Positions 1-6,609 are shown, counted from the stretch's first letter. The stretch is DNA of 9,121 nucleotides from Xanthobacteraceae bacterium (GCA_030037185.1 JASHRR010000132.1:1-9121), one strand, 5' to 3'. Program-made: numbers and translations. Notes: generated by a model from the letters alone, not told the origin.

Positions 1-1357
1 CGGTGGCGTGGCGATCGTTGGTGAGCAGGATGGTCGCCTCGTCGTGGCCGCGGTCGGTGATGAAGAACTGGCGATAAGTGCGCTGAAGCGGACGGGCCTT
101 CTGCTCGAAGAAGCGAGGGTGGCGATATTTGCGATGCGGGACGTCGAGTTCCACGGTCCGCCATGACGATGCCGGCAGATTGGCGACTTCGCTCAGCAGC
201 TTGGGGGAGCGCCGACGCAGGGTGATAAACGTGATGTCCTCTTCATCGAGCCGATCGAGACCGGCGTAAGTGGTGAGCTTGGAATCGAAGACGAGGTGCG
301 GCGGCGCCTTTCCGTGCTGACGCTTCCAGAAGGCGATGAAGCGGAAAATCTCGTCGGCCTCCTCGCCCTTGCGAATATCGGCGTTCGAGTAGCAGAACAC
401 TTGGGCATCGGGGTCCTGTGCCAGGAACACCAGAATGCTGGGCTGACGCCGACTTCGCTTGGATAGGTAGTGGGCCTCGACCTGCAGGTCGTCGCCGAAG
501 TATGGCACCGAGTGAAAGTCGAGATTAAGCGACTCTCCGGTGAATACGCTTCCGGTGGCCTGCTCGTGCCACAGCGCCAGCAGGCGCTGAACCTTCTGCG
601 GGGTGATGCGGGAGGAATATTCCGACAGGAAGCTCTTCTTGGGCATGGCGTTGAGGCCGCAGAACAGCGCGAGGCCCTCATCGGCCACCAGCGCCATCAC
701 ATGGCTCTTGCGCTCGATCGACCACAGCTTCAGCGCCAGCGAGGCCCGCAGCGCATGGGCGGACGGCATCATGCGCGAACCGGGAAGCTTGGCGCTCTGA
801 CCCCAGGTGTCGCAGCCGAGCCGCACCAGATCGGGGATGAATAGGAACAGGCCGCCCGTCCTGGTCGTGAACTCCCGCGGGGTGAGCACGAACTGGCGGG
901 CGTCGGCGATAGGCTCGACGCCCGGACCGACGCCCGTCTGACGCTCGGAGTCGAGACGGCGCGGCAGCGGGGCAAACCCCTCGGCCTTGAGCACCTCGCG
1001 TACGGCGGTGGGGCTCAATGGTGTTCCTTGCTCCTTGAGCGCCTCGCTGATCTCGTAGACCGAATAGTTACGCTTGCGCAGGGCTATGATCTGCTCGTGG
1101 GCTCGACTTTTTTTGGGTTGCTCCCGCGGTCCCGGTCGCGTGGCGGCAAAAAAATCCGGCAGATCGCGGTGGCGAAAGGTGTGACACAGCTGCCGGAAGG
1201 CTCCTTCTGAATAGCCGAAGCGCCGCGCCACCTCGGCGGAGGGCAGGCGCTCGAGGTAGAAAGCACGGAGGGCCTCGTATTGCCGTTGGCGGGTCGTCGA
1301 AGGTTGGGCGAAGAACCGCTGGCAGTCCGTTAGTTCATATGGTGCGCCGCTATCCAT
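1..1357 (-). CDS. DDE-type (IS4-superfamily-like) transposase, C-terminus beyond window
   Basis: The minus strand is open from an ATG at 1357 to the left edge: 452 residues with no stop, so the gene is partial at its 3' end. Residues about 25-65 look like a helix-turn-helix (AEVARRFGYSEGAFRQL) and residues 90-125 like a second one (YSVYEISEALKEQG). A candidate first catalytic Asp is D280 in LNLDFHSVPYFGDD. A second is D358 in HLVFDSKLTTYAGLDRL, followed by DITFITLRRRS, the order seen in IS4/IS1634-like DDE transposases. The final Glu would lie outside the window. The start was chosen because no in-frame ATG lies further upstream; a weak CAGGTGAG ribosome site sits about 14 bases before it. 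It would cut and rejoin DNA at the ends of its element, but I could not recognise a terminal inverted repeat upstream. No lesion is visible, so it may be active. The exact IS family is uncertain. Confidence 0.8.
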   Translation of the reverse strand, partial: MDSGAPYELTDCQRFFAQPSTTRQRQYEALRAFYLERLPSAEVARRFGYSEGAFRQLCHTFRHRDLPDFFAATRPGPREQPKKSRAHEQIIALRKRNYSVYEISEALKEQGTPLSPTAVREVLKAEGFAPLPRRLDSERQTGVGPGVEPIADARQFVLTPREFTTRTGGLFLFIPDLVRLGCDTWGQSAKLPGSRMMPSAHALRASLALKLWSIERKSHVMALVADEGLALFCGLNAMPKKSFLSEYSSRITPQKVQRLLALWHEQATGSVFTGESLNLDFHSVPYFGDDLQVEAHYLSKRSRRQPSILVFLAQDPDAQVFCYSNADIRKGEEADEIFRFIAFWKRQHGKAPPHLVFDSKLTTYAGLDRLDEEDITFITLRRRSPKLLSEVANLPASSWRTVELDVPHRKYRHPRFFEQKARPLQRTYRQFFITDRGHDEATILLTNDRHAT

Positions 1358-1432
1358 ATGAGAACGATCTCACCTGACGAATCCTCCGTCAAGCGCAATT
1401 TCTGATGCAAATAAACGGATGCGCAGAAAGCT

Positions 1433-1479
1433 CGATATTATCGGCATTTCTGCGATATTTTGAATATCGATATTGTCGG
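1433..1479. repeat. Direct repeat pair CGATATT(A/G)TCGG with embedded palindrome
   Basis: CGATATTATCGG at 1433-1444 recurs as CGATATTGTCGG at 1468-1479, 11 of 12 bases identical, 35 bases apart start to start. A third partial copy, GCGATATT, lies between them. The right copy overlaps the perfect 12-base palindrome AATATCGATATT at 1463-1474. The arrangement resembles repeated protein-binding sites between divergent genes, but no binding protein can be assigned. Confidence 0.45.
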
Positions 1480-1582
1480 TGAAGGCGCGCTCATATCAGC
1501 ATGTAACGCTGCGCAAATGCAGTCTTCGGCGCACCAATCAAATAACACGTTGAGCCGATTTCTTGAGTCGTAAGAATCAGAT

Positions 1583-1610
1583 AGGCGAACCAGCGTTAGC
1601 TGATTCGCCT
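1583..1610. repeat. 28-base hairpin-forming inverted repeat
   Basis: AGGCGAA at 1583-1589 pairs with TTCGCCT at 1604-1610. Inside it CAGC at 1591-1594 pairs with GCTG at 1599-1602 around the loop GTTA, with one C/A mismatch between the two stems. That gives 11 pairs in 28 bases. No T-run follows, so it is not a canonical terminator. It lies 57 bases before the start of the truncated HTH gene and could be an operator, a REP-like element or part of a recombination site. Confidence 0.5.
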
Positions 1611-1622
1611 TGATTCGCGTGT

Positions 1623-1636
1623 CGTGGAAATCCACG
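1623..1636. promoter_or_regulatory. 14-base palindrome upstream of HTH gene
   Basis: CGTGGA and TCCACG are perfect inverted arms separated by AA. The palindrome is 31 bases upstream of the ATG of the HTH fragment at 1667. This is a typical operator position, and its role as one is inference from position and symmetry only. Confidence 0.35.
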
Positions 1637-1666
1637 CAAGCGGAGGATACGTGGCACAGCAAGGCC

Positions 1667-1840
1667 ATGTCCAACCATCATCGTTCCACCAACCAAACAA
1701 ACACGATCGTCGATGTGCCGTCCGGAGCGCACGGCACTGGCGGTGCTGCGGATCCCCGGGCGCTTGACTTCGTGAAGGCGGCCTATGGGGTCAACGAGAC
1801 GATCGACCTGCTCAGCATCGGGCGATCGTCACTTTACACG
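1667..1840 (+). pseudogene. Truncated AlpA/excisionase-like helix-turn-helix protein (N-terminal fragment)
   Basis: From the ATG at 1667 the frame begins with a Ser/Thr/Asn-rich leader. At residues 37-57 it reaches VKAAYGVNETIDLLSIGRSS followed by LY, which matches the start of the AlpA/MerR-like excisionase helix-turn-helix (often YGVKEAxxLLGxGRTTLY). The match stops right after SLY at codon 57. From about 1838 onward the DNA is the antisense of an ISAzo13 transposase, so the second half of the DNA-binding domain (the G-KIG-RTLI part) is missing. The open frame runs on to 1897 but is fusion nonsense. A weak AAGG lies just before the ATG and a stronger GGAGG lies too far upstream. Such proteins usually control excision or transcription of integrated elements. 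The family call is fairly secure and the exact role unknown. Confidence 0.6.
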
Positions 1841-2135
1841 AGGACGGCCTCGACCTTGAGTCCGGTCTTGGTTGGGTTGCCGCGATCAAGTCGATGATGG
1901 TGGCACGGTCTGTGAGTGGGCGGCCGCGCCAATTCTGCGTAATGCGGCAAAACAGGCGATGCTCGATCTTGTTCCACTTCGACGTGCTTGGCTGGTCGTG
2001 TCGAACCTTGATGGTCAGACCGGTCTCGTCCGCGAGCTTCTGGAGTTCCACCTTCCAGAGCTTCAGACGCGCACCATTCGATCCACCGCAATCCGCCGTA
2101 ATTGTTAGTTCGGGCGCGTTAGGATAGCGCCTCCG
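1838..2135 (-). pseudogene. ISAzo13-family transposase, C-terminal remnant with frameshift
   Basis: Reading leftwards from about 2135, the minus strand encodes RRRYPNAPELTITADCGGSN and then LKLWKVELQKLADETGL, TSKWNKIEHRLF and ITQNWRGRPL. These are the well-known C-terminal motifs of ISAzo13 transposases, whose catalytic Asp lies in ITADGGGSNG and Glu in KIEHRLF. Here the first glycine of GGG is Cys. The match continues through IDLIAAT and then shifts frame at about 1875. TKTGLKVEAVL follows in the next frame, consistent with loss of one base from an ACC-ACA-ACC context. Homology ends at about 1838, where the HTH fragment begins. The N-terminal half of the transposase is absent. This is a dead fragment and not a functional IS. 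Confidence 0.85.
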
Positions 2136-2352
2136 GCCGATAAGCTTGCGGGCCGCACATAGCTGACCGCCGCTTGGCACTCATAGTCCCGGCAACAGCG
2201 CAGCTGATGCTCGGAGCATCTTCCATCGCGCTGACCAGCACGCCGATTGCGCGATCACCGACCGGACCCATGATATTAACCGCCTCGATCGTGCGTTTGT
2301 TCAGCGAGCCGGGCTTTCTTCCTGCGCCTGGTCGGCGTCCGCCAAGCGGCAT
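2119..2352 (-). pseudogene. Phage-like small protein fragment (GRRPGAGRKPGS N-terminus)
   Basis: The ATG at 2352 opens a frame beginning MPLGGRRPGAGRKPGSLNKR, a basic, glycine-rich start typical of phage terminase-small-subunit-like and related DNA-binding proteins. Up to about residue 46 (GDRAIGVLVSAMEDA) the sequence looks like a genuine protein. After about 2215 it becomes unrelated sequence, and its stop lies inside the ISAzo13 remnant it overlaps. No good ribosome site precedes the ATG. I read it as an N-terminal fragment truncated by rearrangement. The phage assignment rests on the N-terminal motif alone. Confidence 0.45.
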
Positions 2353-2391
2353 TTAATTTCGCGTCACCGGTTTTTGATTTTAGTGAGAAGG

Positions 2392-2648
2392 GGCCATCCC
2401 GCCTTCCACAAGGTCGCCGGCGTGGAGGAGGCAATCAAGGCCCGCGGAGCAGAACTGCGACTCTTGCCGGAGTACTTGCCAGACCTCAACCCAATCGAAA
2501 TGGTGTTCCATCCCCTGAAGGCGTTGCTACGCAAAGCGGCGGAGCGTACAGTCAACGGGTTGGAGCGAGCGTTCGCTCCTTCAATCGAGGACTCAAACTT
2601 TCCGAATGCGCAGGCTATTTCAGTCACTGTGGCTATGATCCATTATGA
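2392..2648 (+). pseudogene. IS630-family transposase, C-terminal remnant with frameshift
   Basis: HKVAGVEEAIKARGAELRLL, then PEYLPDLNPIEMVFHPLKAL and LRKAAERTV, is the conserved DDE C-terminus of IS630 transposases; the NPIE Glu is the last catalytic residue. The N-terminal two thirds, with the first two Asp residues, are missing: the usual DNLGSHK is replaced by GHPAFHK. After about 2575 the frame shifts. The proper C-terminus then appears in another frame as LSECAGYFSHCGYDPL with a TGA stop at 2646-2648, matching the usual ECANYFRHAGY ending. The frame listed without correction runs on to 2664. It is non-functional IS debris, in the opposite orientation to the ISAzo13 piece. Confidence 0.85.
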
Positions 2649-2701
2649 TCGGGACGTACTGTAAATGCGTTGTTACCCCTCAAAAAAAAGAGGAGTTGCG
2701 G

Positions 2702-2847
2702 ATGATGAACGAAAAGGAGCAAGCTGAGCAACTAAACGGAGTCGGATAACCCGCGCGTCAATTGATAGAGTGATCGGACTCTCCCACCTTTGCGGCGCGA
2801 TGATATTCCGCCTGGAGCGACTTGAAGCAAACGGCATCTGGACATAA
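2702..2847 (+). pseudogene. Possible frameshifted small gene
   Basis: GAGGAG at about 2690 is well spaced from tandem ATG codons at 2702. The short frame reads MMNEKEQAEQLNGVG and stops with TAA. In a neighbouring frame the DNA continues in a coding-like manner as ITRASIDRVIGLSHLCGAMI, then FRLERLEANGIWT, and stops at 2845-2847. One indel near 2735 would join them into a protein of about 48 residues. It ends 27 bases before the glycoside hydrolase start and could be a degraded upstream partner. I recognise no family, and chance is not excluded. Confidence 0.3.
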
Positions 2848-2874
2848 GTGGTCACACTCGGGAGATAGTTCGCC

Positions 2875-4245
2875 GTGGCGACGGGTTCACCAACAACGTT
2901 GTGGGGTGGAAAAATAGTCGGCCGGGTTCAACGGCGCCGCTATTTTCAGGTTGAACAACGCGACTCGGTTTGGTGGCTGGTTGACCCGGACGGCGGCCTG
3001 TTTCTGTCTAAAGGGATCAACGTCGTAAGGAGCGATGCTGATCGCATTCGGGACTCCGATCGAATTCCTTATTTGGAGGCGTGCCGGCGCAAGTACGGCA
3101 GTGATGATGCATGGCGAACCGCTGCAGCCCACCGTCTCCTTTCCTGGGGCTTCAATTCGCTCGGCGCTTGGTCGGATGAAGCTGTTGCAGTGGCGGGGTC
3201 GTCACCTTTGGCATTCACGGAAACGCTGGACATCGGCGCCAAATTCAACGAGCGATCGGGTTCGGCATTTCCGGATGTATTCGATCCGGCTTTCGAATTC
3301 CACGCGCGACGCACGGCAAACGAGGGCTGCCTAGCGAGGCGAACCGATCCCCAGGTAATCGGCTGGTTCACCGACAATGAATTGCGATGGGGACCGGATT
3401 GGCGCGGCCCGGACGAATTGTTGACGATTTTTCTAAACCTGCCGAAATCGAGCCCTGGCCATTGTGCCGCTATCGAGATGTTGCGTGAGCGCCATGGCGA
3501 CTTCGATGCATTCAATGCGATCTGGCACGTAGACGCTCGATCTTGGGACGAGTTCGCGCGGATTGTGCCCGTCACGGCGCCGTACAGCCGCAAACCAGTG
3601 TACGAGCGCAACGAAGGAGACGAGCAGCTGAGCAACCAGGCGGACGCGAGGCGTGCGCAGTTTATTGCAGATTGCGAGCAGTTTGCTGGCAAGGTCGCCT
3701 TGCTCTATTTCGAGGCGACGAAACGTGCTGTTGAGGCGGCCGATCCGAACCATCTGGTGCTCGGATGTCGCTTTGCATACAGACCTCCGCCATCGGTCAT
3801 CGAGGCAGCCGGATGGAACGTCGATGTCGTTTCATTCAACTGTTACGAGCTCAATCCCACCGCGGCTATCGACGCTTATGCGCATACGGGAAAACCCTGC
3901 ATCATCAGCGAATTTTCGTTTCTTGGCCGCGATTCTGGATTGCCAAATGCAATCGGTGCTGGGCCGCGTGTAGCCACACAGGCTGATCGCGCGCGCTGCT
4001 TCCGCGACTTCGTATCGGTGGGCCTCAGTCGAGCGATGCTTGTCGGTTATCATTGGTTCCAGCACGCCGACCAGCCTTCAGAAGGACGGTCCGACGACGG
4101 CGAGAACTCAAACTATGGTGTCGTAACGATCGCCGACGACACCTACCAGGAAATCACGCAATCAATGACCGCGGTAAACGCTGATGCGGAGCGCCTTCAC
4201 GGCGTAGCGTCGATCGGATCCGGCTCGCTGCCGATCGGACCATAG
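2875..4245 (+). CDS. Agarase-like glycoside hydrolase (clan GH-A type)
   Basis: This is a complete 456-residue protein. It starts at GTG 2875, with GGGAG ten bases upstream. The N-terminus (YFQVEQRDSVWWLVDPDGGL and FLSKGINVV, residues 23-51) is the typical opening of bacterial beta-agarase-like enzymes, followed by LLSWGFNSLGAWSDEAV (89-104). Residues 158-173, DPQVIGWFTDNELRWG, carry the likely acid/base Glu E169. CIISEFSF (342-349) carries the likely nucleophile E346 near the end of the barrel. YHWFQHADQP and GENSNYGVV (392-417) form a late substrate-site segment. This spacing fits retaining clan GH-A hydrolases such as GH50/GH86-like agarases, which cleave beta-linked galactans. The true substrate may be another plant or bacterial polysaccharide. 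No signal peptide or membrane segment is visible, which is odd for a polysaccharidase. It stands alone, flanked by IS debris and by a non-coding gap. Family confidence is high, substrate confidence low. Confidence 0.8.
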   Translation: MATGSPTTLWGGKIVGRVQRRRYFQVEQRDSVWWLVDPDGGLFLSKGINVVRSDADRIRDSDRIPYLEACRRKYGSDDAWRTAAAHRLLSWGFNSLGAWSDEAVAVAGSSPLAFTETLDIGAKFNERSGSAFPDVFDPAFEFHARRTANEGCLARRTDPQVIGWFTDNELRWGPDWRGPDELLTIFLNLPKSSPGHCAAIEMLRERHGDFDAFNAIWHVDARSWDEFARIVPVTAPYSRKPVYERNEGDEQLSNQADARRAQFIADCEQFAGKVALLYFEATKRAVEAADPNHLVLGCRFAYRPPPSVIEAAGWNVDVVSFNCYELNPTAAIDAYAHTGKPCIISEFSFLGRDSGLPNAIGAGPRVATQADRARCFRDFVSVGLSRAMLVGYHWFQHADQPSEGRSDDGENSNYGVVTIADDTYQEITQSMTAVNADAERLHGVASIGSGSLPIGP

Positions 4246-4624
4246 GGAAAACCAGAGCCAATCCCTGATCAACGAGGCGAAACACCTCGCGAGCCTGCCG
4301 TGTTCGCTGGTCTCGACCATCATCGGCCAGATCCGGCGCACCGAACAGGGGGCCAATCGTTGAGGGATGAATGATGCGCAAGGTTACGCCAATCACGATT
4401 GTAAGCATCCCGTGCAGTCGAAAACTTGAGGATCGGCGATACGCTTGCCCTTTCTTCGCCCTCCGAGATCCACTAAGGATCGACGCGGCCAACTCCTTGC
4501 CCGGAACGAAAGGTTCAAACTAGAACCCCTAACCCACGACGCGCTTTTTTGGCGGTGGAATGCCGACGCCTGCTTCTGCGCCGACCAGAGGGCCGCAGCT
4601 GGCTCTTCTGTTTGATGGAGCGAC
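4246..4624. other. Intergenic region, no gene supported
   Basis: The plus-strand glycoside hydrolase and the minus-strand LysR remnant converge on this 379-base gap. A plus-strand stretch at about 4255-4363 reads in a coding-like way (NEAKHLASLPCSLVSTIIGQ) but has no start or ribosome site, so I do not call it. Weak hairpins occur at 4271-4287 (CGAGG/CCTCG) and at about 4513-4528 (GGTTC/GAACC). A T-run at 4545-4550 lies further on. None makes a convincing terminator. Confidence 0.5.
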
Positions 4625-5529
4625 TTACTTTCCATCCTTGAAGATCGCTCGATCCCAAAATGGCTCATCGCCGAACCGTTCAACCATGAGATCGATGAAC
4701 ACCCGCGCCTTCGCCGATACAGTTCTCGTCGAAGGGTAGACCGCGCAGAGCCCGATTGTCTCGCAGGTATATGCCGTGAGGCAGGTTTCGAGCCTGCCCT
4801 CCTCCACGGCGCGGTGGATGAGGAATGTGGGCAGAAACGCAAGGCCGCAGCCTGCGGCCGCCATTTTCCTCAACACGTCTCCGTTGTTGCAGCTAAAATC
4901 TGAGGAGACCAGCACCGGATCGCAGCCGCCGAATTGCCGCGCCTGCCGGGGTTCGACGTATGAGTACAACAGCGCCTTGTGATCCTTGAGGTCGGCAGGG
5001 ACCTTCGGCTTTCCATGCTTGCGGAAATGGTCCGGGCTGCCGCAGACCGCGTGCCGGATCGGCGCGAACTTGCGGGCTATCAGTGAAGGATCCTTCATAC
5101 GGCTTATTCTCACTGCCACATCGCCCCCTTTTCTGACCAAATCAGTGTGTCGGTCAAGAAATTCCATCTGCACCGAAAGCGAGGGATAACGCGCGGACAT
5201 CTCGCCCAGGACCTGGGACATGCAGTTTATGCGGAAGGAGACTGGAGCCGTCACGCGCAGCTTCCCGAACGGATTGCTTCGTCCCTTTGAAGCGAGGTCC
5301 TCGGCCTCCTCCAGATCGGCCTCATTCCGCGATCGTAGAAATCAGCCCCGGCCTCCGTGAGACTGACCTCCCTCGTCGTGCGGTAGAGAAGGCGCGTGCC
5401 GAGCCTGTCCTCCAGGTCGCTTACGCGTCGACTGATCGCCGACTTCGCCACGCCGAGGCGCTCTGCAGCGCCGGCGAAGCTTTTCGCCTGAACGACGGTG
5501 ATGAACGTGCGGATGTCTTCAAGACGATC
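4625..5529 (-). pseudogene. LysR-family transcriptional regulator, frameshifted and lacking a start
   Basis: The N-terminal winged helix-turn-helix is plain: DRLEDIRTFITVVQAKSF, AAERLGVAKSAISRRVSDLE, DRLGTRLLYRTTREVSLTEA. It runs from about 5529 to 5330. A one-base loss near 5326 (within TACGATCGCGGAATGAG on the minus strand) throws this frame to a stop at 5251. The correct continuation, EADLEEAEDLASKGRSNPFG, is in the next frame and joins the substrate-binding domain (TAPVSFRINCMSQVLGEM through to the stop at 4625). Corrected length is about 300 residues, normal for the family. A second lesion is at the start. The codon before DRLED, where related proteins often begin, is CCC; an in-frame TGA lies at 5575-5577 and no ATG, GTG or TTG lies between. 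The first in-frame start is a GTG at 5451, inside the HTH. It lies divergent to ialB. Probably non-functional. Confidence 0.85.
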
Positions 5530-5733
5530 GGGGCCGACGACCCCGGCCCTGAGCTGGTCGCCGCCGGCGGGATGTCAGGCAAGAACGCACGATATGACAT
5601 TTAAACCCGCCGTGGCATTTGCCTTCCAGTTTGCAGTTGATCGAGTGTTCGGCTCTTGACACTCAAACGCCAGCACAGGCACCCTCGTTATCGCGTTGAG
5701 GCCAGCCAGTTCCGAGACGGGGAGGATTTGCTG
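5530..5733. promoter_or_regulatory. Divergent LysR-ialB intergenic region with ialB ribosome-binding site
   Basis: GGGGAGGA at 5720-5727 precedes the ATG at 5734 at good spacing and decides the ialB start. It is preferred over an in-frame upstream TTG at 5656, which has no ribosome site and would put an extra 26 residues before the signal peptide. A TTGACA hexamer at 5656-5661 is present, but no -10 box lies at 16-18 bases, so I do not call a promoter. Confidence 0.5.
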
Positions 5734-6531
5734 ATGACCGATCGCAAATTGTTTGCACCGATTACAAATGCGCGTAGGGTAGCCGTTTCGACGATCGCGG
5801 CGACGTTGCTGTTGGCGACGGGCTTTAGCGTCGATACAGCGGGAGCTCAGCAACCACCAGCTAACCCGCCGCGTCCGGCGGCTCCGGCGCGTCCGGCGGC
5901 TCCGCCGCGTCCGGCCGCTCCGGCTGCGCAACAGCCGCCCGCCGCGCCACCTAGTCAGACGCAGGCGACAGCACCCGATATGCCGCAGCTCGTCTATTCG
6001 CAGTGGGCGAAATTCTGCGGCAAGGGCGATGACCCGGGCGCCAAGGAGCTTTGCTTCACCGCCAAAGACGCCCGCACCGAGGCCGGTCAACCGCTCGTGG
6101 CGGCGGCCCTGATCGAGCCGCAAGGCGAGCCCAAGAAGCTGTTCCGCGTCACCCTGGCGGGGCCGCTTCGGCTGCAATACGGCACTCGCATCGTGATCGA
6201 CAAGGAGCCGCCACTCGCTGGCGTGTTCTTTACCTGCTTCGTCAATGGCATCTGCATATCGGACTATGAGGCGACGCCCGAACTGGTCGGCAACCTCAAA
6301 AAGGGCCAGATGCTGCAAATCCAGGCGATCAATCTCGCCGCCGCTACGATCACGTTTCCGATGCCGCTCTCCGACAACTCAGGCAATAGTTTCCAGAAAG
6401 CCAATGAAGGTCCAGCCACGGACCCCCAGGTGTTCGATGCGCAGCAAAAGAATCTACAGGGAGATTTGCAGAAGCGCGCCGATGAGTTGCGTAAGAAGCT
6501 CGAAAGCGAGGGTGGAACGCCGCAGAAATAA
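5734..6531 (+). CDS. ialB: IalB-family (invasion-associated locus B) secreted protein
   Basis: The protein is complete, with 265 residues. Residues 1-38 form a signal peptide: a basic start, a hydrophobic core VAVSTIAATLLLATGFSV, and probable cleavage after AGA. Residues 39-80 are a Pro/Ala/Gln-rich linker that includes three copies of a six-residue RPAAPx repeat. The IalB domain covers about residues 84-220 (VYSQWAKFCGKGDDPGAKEL, LFRVTLAGPLRLQYG, FFTCFVNGICISDY). It has four cysteines, C95, C107, C168 and C174, probably forming two disulfides in the periplasm. Residues 234-260 are a charged helix (NLQGDLQKRADELRKKLESE). IalB was named for erythrocyte invasion in Bartonella; in Rhizobiales several paralogues are common and their exact role is unclear, so the symbol marks the family and not proven function. 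It stands alone, followed by an inverted repeat. Confidence 0.9.
   Translation: MTDRKLFAPITNARRVAVSTIAATLLLATGFSVDTAGAQQPPANPPRPAAPARPAAPPRPAAPAAQQPPAAPPSQTQATAPDMPQLVYSQWAKFCGKGDDPGAKELCFTAKDARTEAGQPLVAAALIEPQGEPKKLFRVTLAGPLRLQYGTRIVIDKEPPLAGVFFTCFVNGICISDYEATPELVGNLKKGQMLQIQAINLAAATITFPMPLSDNSGNSFQKANEGPATDPQVFDAQQKNLQGDLQKRADELRKKLESEGGTPQK
5872..5925 (+). repeat. Three 18-base tandem repeats in the ialB linker
   Basis: Three consecutive units start at 5872, 5890 and 5908. The unit is CGTCCGGCGGCTCCGGCG with small changes, and each unit encodes RPAAPA or RPAAPP. The repeat number could change by slippage without breaking the reading frame, altering linker length. Confidence 0.75.
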
Positions 6532-6587
6532 GACCCAAACGCACTCAAGAAGAGCCTTGGTGCGTGGACTCTTCCGGCATTGGGTCT
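6531..6587 (+). terminator. Nested inverted repeat directly after ialB, possible terminator
   Basis: AGACCCAA at 6531-6538 begins at the last base of the ialB stop and is perfectly complementary to TTGGGTCT at 6580-6587. Within it AAGAGCC (6550-6556) pairs with GGACTCTT (6566-6573) with one bulged A and a 9-base loop. No strong T-run follows, so it could be a factor-independent terminator of weak type or an mRNA 3' stabilising structure. Confidence 0.4.
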
Positions 6588-6609
6588 CTCATCACGGATG
6601 CATTTCGCA

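Larger units (their letters stand above)
1358..1666. other. Intergenic region with repeats and dyads, no gene seen
   Basis: This 309-base gap separates the leftward transposase from the rightward helix-turn-helix gene fragment. It is less GC-rich than its neighbours. Short open frames occur on the minus strand, but none has a ribosome site or recognisable protein. It holds a near-perfect direct repeat pair, a 12-base palindrome and two hairpin-capable dyads, listed separately. It could contain divergent promoters or an element end, but I cannot assign either. Confidence 0.6.

Noticed and set aside
470..844. Plus-strand open frame of 124 residues
   Set aside because: It lies entirely antisense to the transposase frame, which is open for 452 codons with recognisable HTH and DDE-like motifs.
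3069..3692. Minus-strand frame of 207 residues
   Set aside because: It is antisense to the glycoside hydrolase and has no recognisable motif or ribosome site.
4255..4363. Coding-like plus-strand stretch after the hydrolase stop
   Set aside because: It has no start codon or ribosome site, and I recognise no family; it may be chance in high-GC DNA.
4510..4550. GGTTCAAAC resembling a tRNA T-loop
   Set aside because: The T-stem does not pair (position 61 would be T opposite G53), and no anticodon or D-arm lies upstream.
5656..5691. TTGACA as a -35 box for ialB
   Set aside because: No -10-like hexamer lies at 16-18 bases; the nearest AT-rich candidate, CGTTAT, is 24 bases away.
5575..6318. Minus-strand frame of 247 residues
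   Set aside because: It is the shadow of ialB; its Arg/Thr/Ser repeats come from the antisense of the Pro/Ala linker.
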